Shown: positions 63,337 through 64,000 of the stretch, piece after piece
How positions within the stretch are numbered: the first letter of the stretch is position 1
Layout: the number at the start of each line of letters is the position of its first letter
Virus record (IMG/VR): IMGVR_UViG_3300021375_000007
Location: 89,458 to 153,457 of that record
Source of the DNA: a virus
Reading direction: 5' to 3' (one strand)
DNA: 64,000 bases
Notes under the pieces: generated by a model
Database searches by the model: none
The model's input: only the letters and a program-made list of their open reading frames with translations
Told to the model about the DNA's origin: nothing
Program-made: the position numbers and the translations under genes

Positions 63337-64000
63337 AGTACTCCCATTTTTTCATTAATCTTTTGCGGTTTCACCTGATACATTGAAATCTTTTTTCTAG
63401 GTGTCCATTTTTCTAAACATTCATTAATACATTCAACAAATCTAAATGACATTCTTCTTGCTGACATATTAGACTCATCACTTAATACCCAGTCTCTACC
63501 ATCTGCTCCCATTTGCTCTCTATCATCCGGTGCTATATCATACCAATACTTAATAGCCTTTGCAGCATCATTGAAATCAGCTCGGTCATCAAATATAAAA
63601 GGCGTTACAGGCGAACCTGCTAAAGATCGGTTGCTAGGAAATACTGGTTTCGACCATCTTCCATGGAATGTATATGCCGCGGCATGGTTAGTTGGAAAAT
63701 CAGTTGAGAATTCAATCCATTTACCATCATCATCCGTAAATCTACATCCATCTTGCAACCCACCTGTTACATTATTAATGATAGGGGTACCTGTATGCAA
63801 TGATTCACACCATGAAATACCAAACCCTTCATTAGATGCCATATTAATAGTTACATCTGCGATATTGTACATGAAATTCATCATTGTAGTATCTACTGGC
63901 CTATCACTAAAGATAACTTTATATTTAGGACAAACTGCATTTTTAACTGCATATAGATCTGTTCCATTCTGGTCAATTGGCTGAGTATGCATAAGTAATG
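63333..64000 (-). CDS. Family 4-type glycosyltransferase, partial
   Basis: The frame stays open past the right edge, so the N-terminal domain is missing; about 222 residues are visible. LLMHTQPIDQNGTDLYAVK begins the donor domain and MASNEGFGISWCESLHTGTP is the E-x7-E region. GTDL-type spacing is typical of GT4. It overlaps the next glycosyltransferase by ATGA. Confidence 0.75.
   Translation of the reverse strand, partial: LLMHTQPIDQNGTDLYAVKNAVCPKYKVIFSDRPVDTTMMNFMYNIADVTINMASNEGFGISWCESLHTGTPIINNVTGGLQDGCRFTDDDGKWIEFSTDFPTNHAAAYTFHGRWSKPVFPSNRSLAGSPVTPFIFDDRADFNDAAKAIKYWYDIAPDDREQMGADGRDWVLSDESNMSARRMSFRFVECINECLEKWTPRKKISMYQVKPQKINEKMGVL

Overview
The window is one contiguous piece of a large, AT-rich, T4-type tailed phage (myovirus) genome. 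Every convincing gene lies on the minus strand, so transcription runs from 64000 toward 1. About 125 genes are packed almost without gaps, mostly joined by ATGA or TAATG stop/start overlaps. T4-type hallmarks are a gp55-like late sigma factor, a gp5/OB-fold-like baseplate protein at the left edge, tail-fibre-like proteins, HSP20, UvdE, ThyX, and many proteins with a T4-style cleavable capsid-targeting leader. The host is probably a member of Bacteroidota: some 20 promoters have the architecture TTTG-N20-TAnnTTTA, close to the known Bacteroidota sigma consensus, and the ClpS-like, DUF4494-like, Hc1-histone-like and holin-like proteins resemble members of that phylum. This host call is inference.

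Layout in gene order from the low-coordinate end. 1-13 kb: virion and late-control genes (baseplate OB-fold protein, gp55-like sigma, HD hydrolase, coiled-coil membrane protein, several fibre-like proteins with shared N-terminal modules, uvdE). 13-26 kb: HSP20 between inverted repeats, methyltransferase, ppGpp-hydrolase-like HD protein, HNH-like protein, first internal-protein candidates, tRNA-Leu(UAA), nucleotidyltransferase-fold protein, metallophosphoesterase, tRNA-Tyr(GUA). 26-30 kb: a late cluster with an ADP-ribosyltransferase-like internal protein, then a 570-nt gene-poor segment with seven G-runs. 30-38 kb: secreted and membrane microproteins, a zincin + VWA protein + MoxR AAA+ ATPase set, GIY-YIG protein, SET-domain protein, HExxH peptidase. 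38-42 kb: a circularly permuted (two-piece) tmRNA gene, SLT-type muramidase, ClpS-like adaptor, internal protein, holin-like membrane proteins. 42-51 kb: a 1011-residue polyprotein-like protein and a tightly coupled operon of leader-bearing enzymes (cysteine-peptidase/GNAT-like, HAD phosphatase, GNAT-like, DUF5872-like) ending in a YkuD-type peptidoglycan enzyme. 51-64 kb: a glycan/small-molecule modification island (at least six glycosyltransferases, an epimerase, a sulfotransferase, FkbM and other methyltransferases) with thyX and several microproteins.

How it fits together: host-type promoters precede mostly hypothetical, nucleic-acid and host-control genes. A second motif, (C)ATATTTAT(A/T), sits just before virion and internal-protein genes and before the tmRNA; it is the natural candidate for the gp55-like sigma. 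The most unusual content is (1) roughly 14 proteins sharing a short leader ending in (L/I)-x-E, the T4 prohead-protease signature, attached to very different enzyme domains and implying a large packaged and injected protein payload; (2) a polyprotein with repeated ESVNE linkers; and (3) a phage-borne permuted tmRNA about 1 kb from a ClpS-like adaptor, suggesting phage control of host proteolysis and ribosome rescue.
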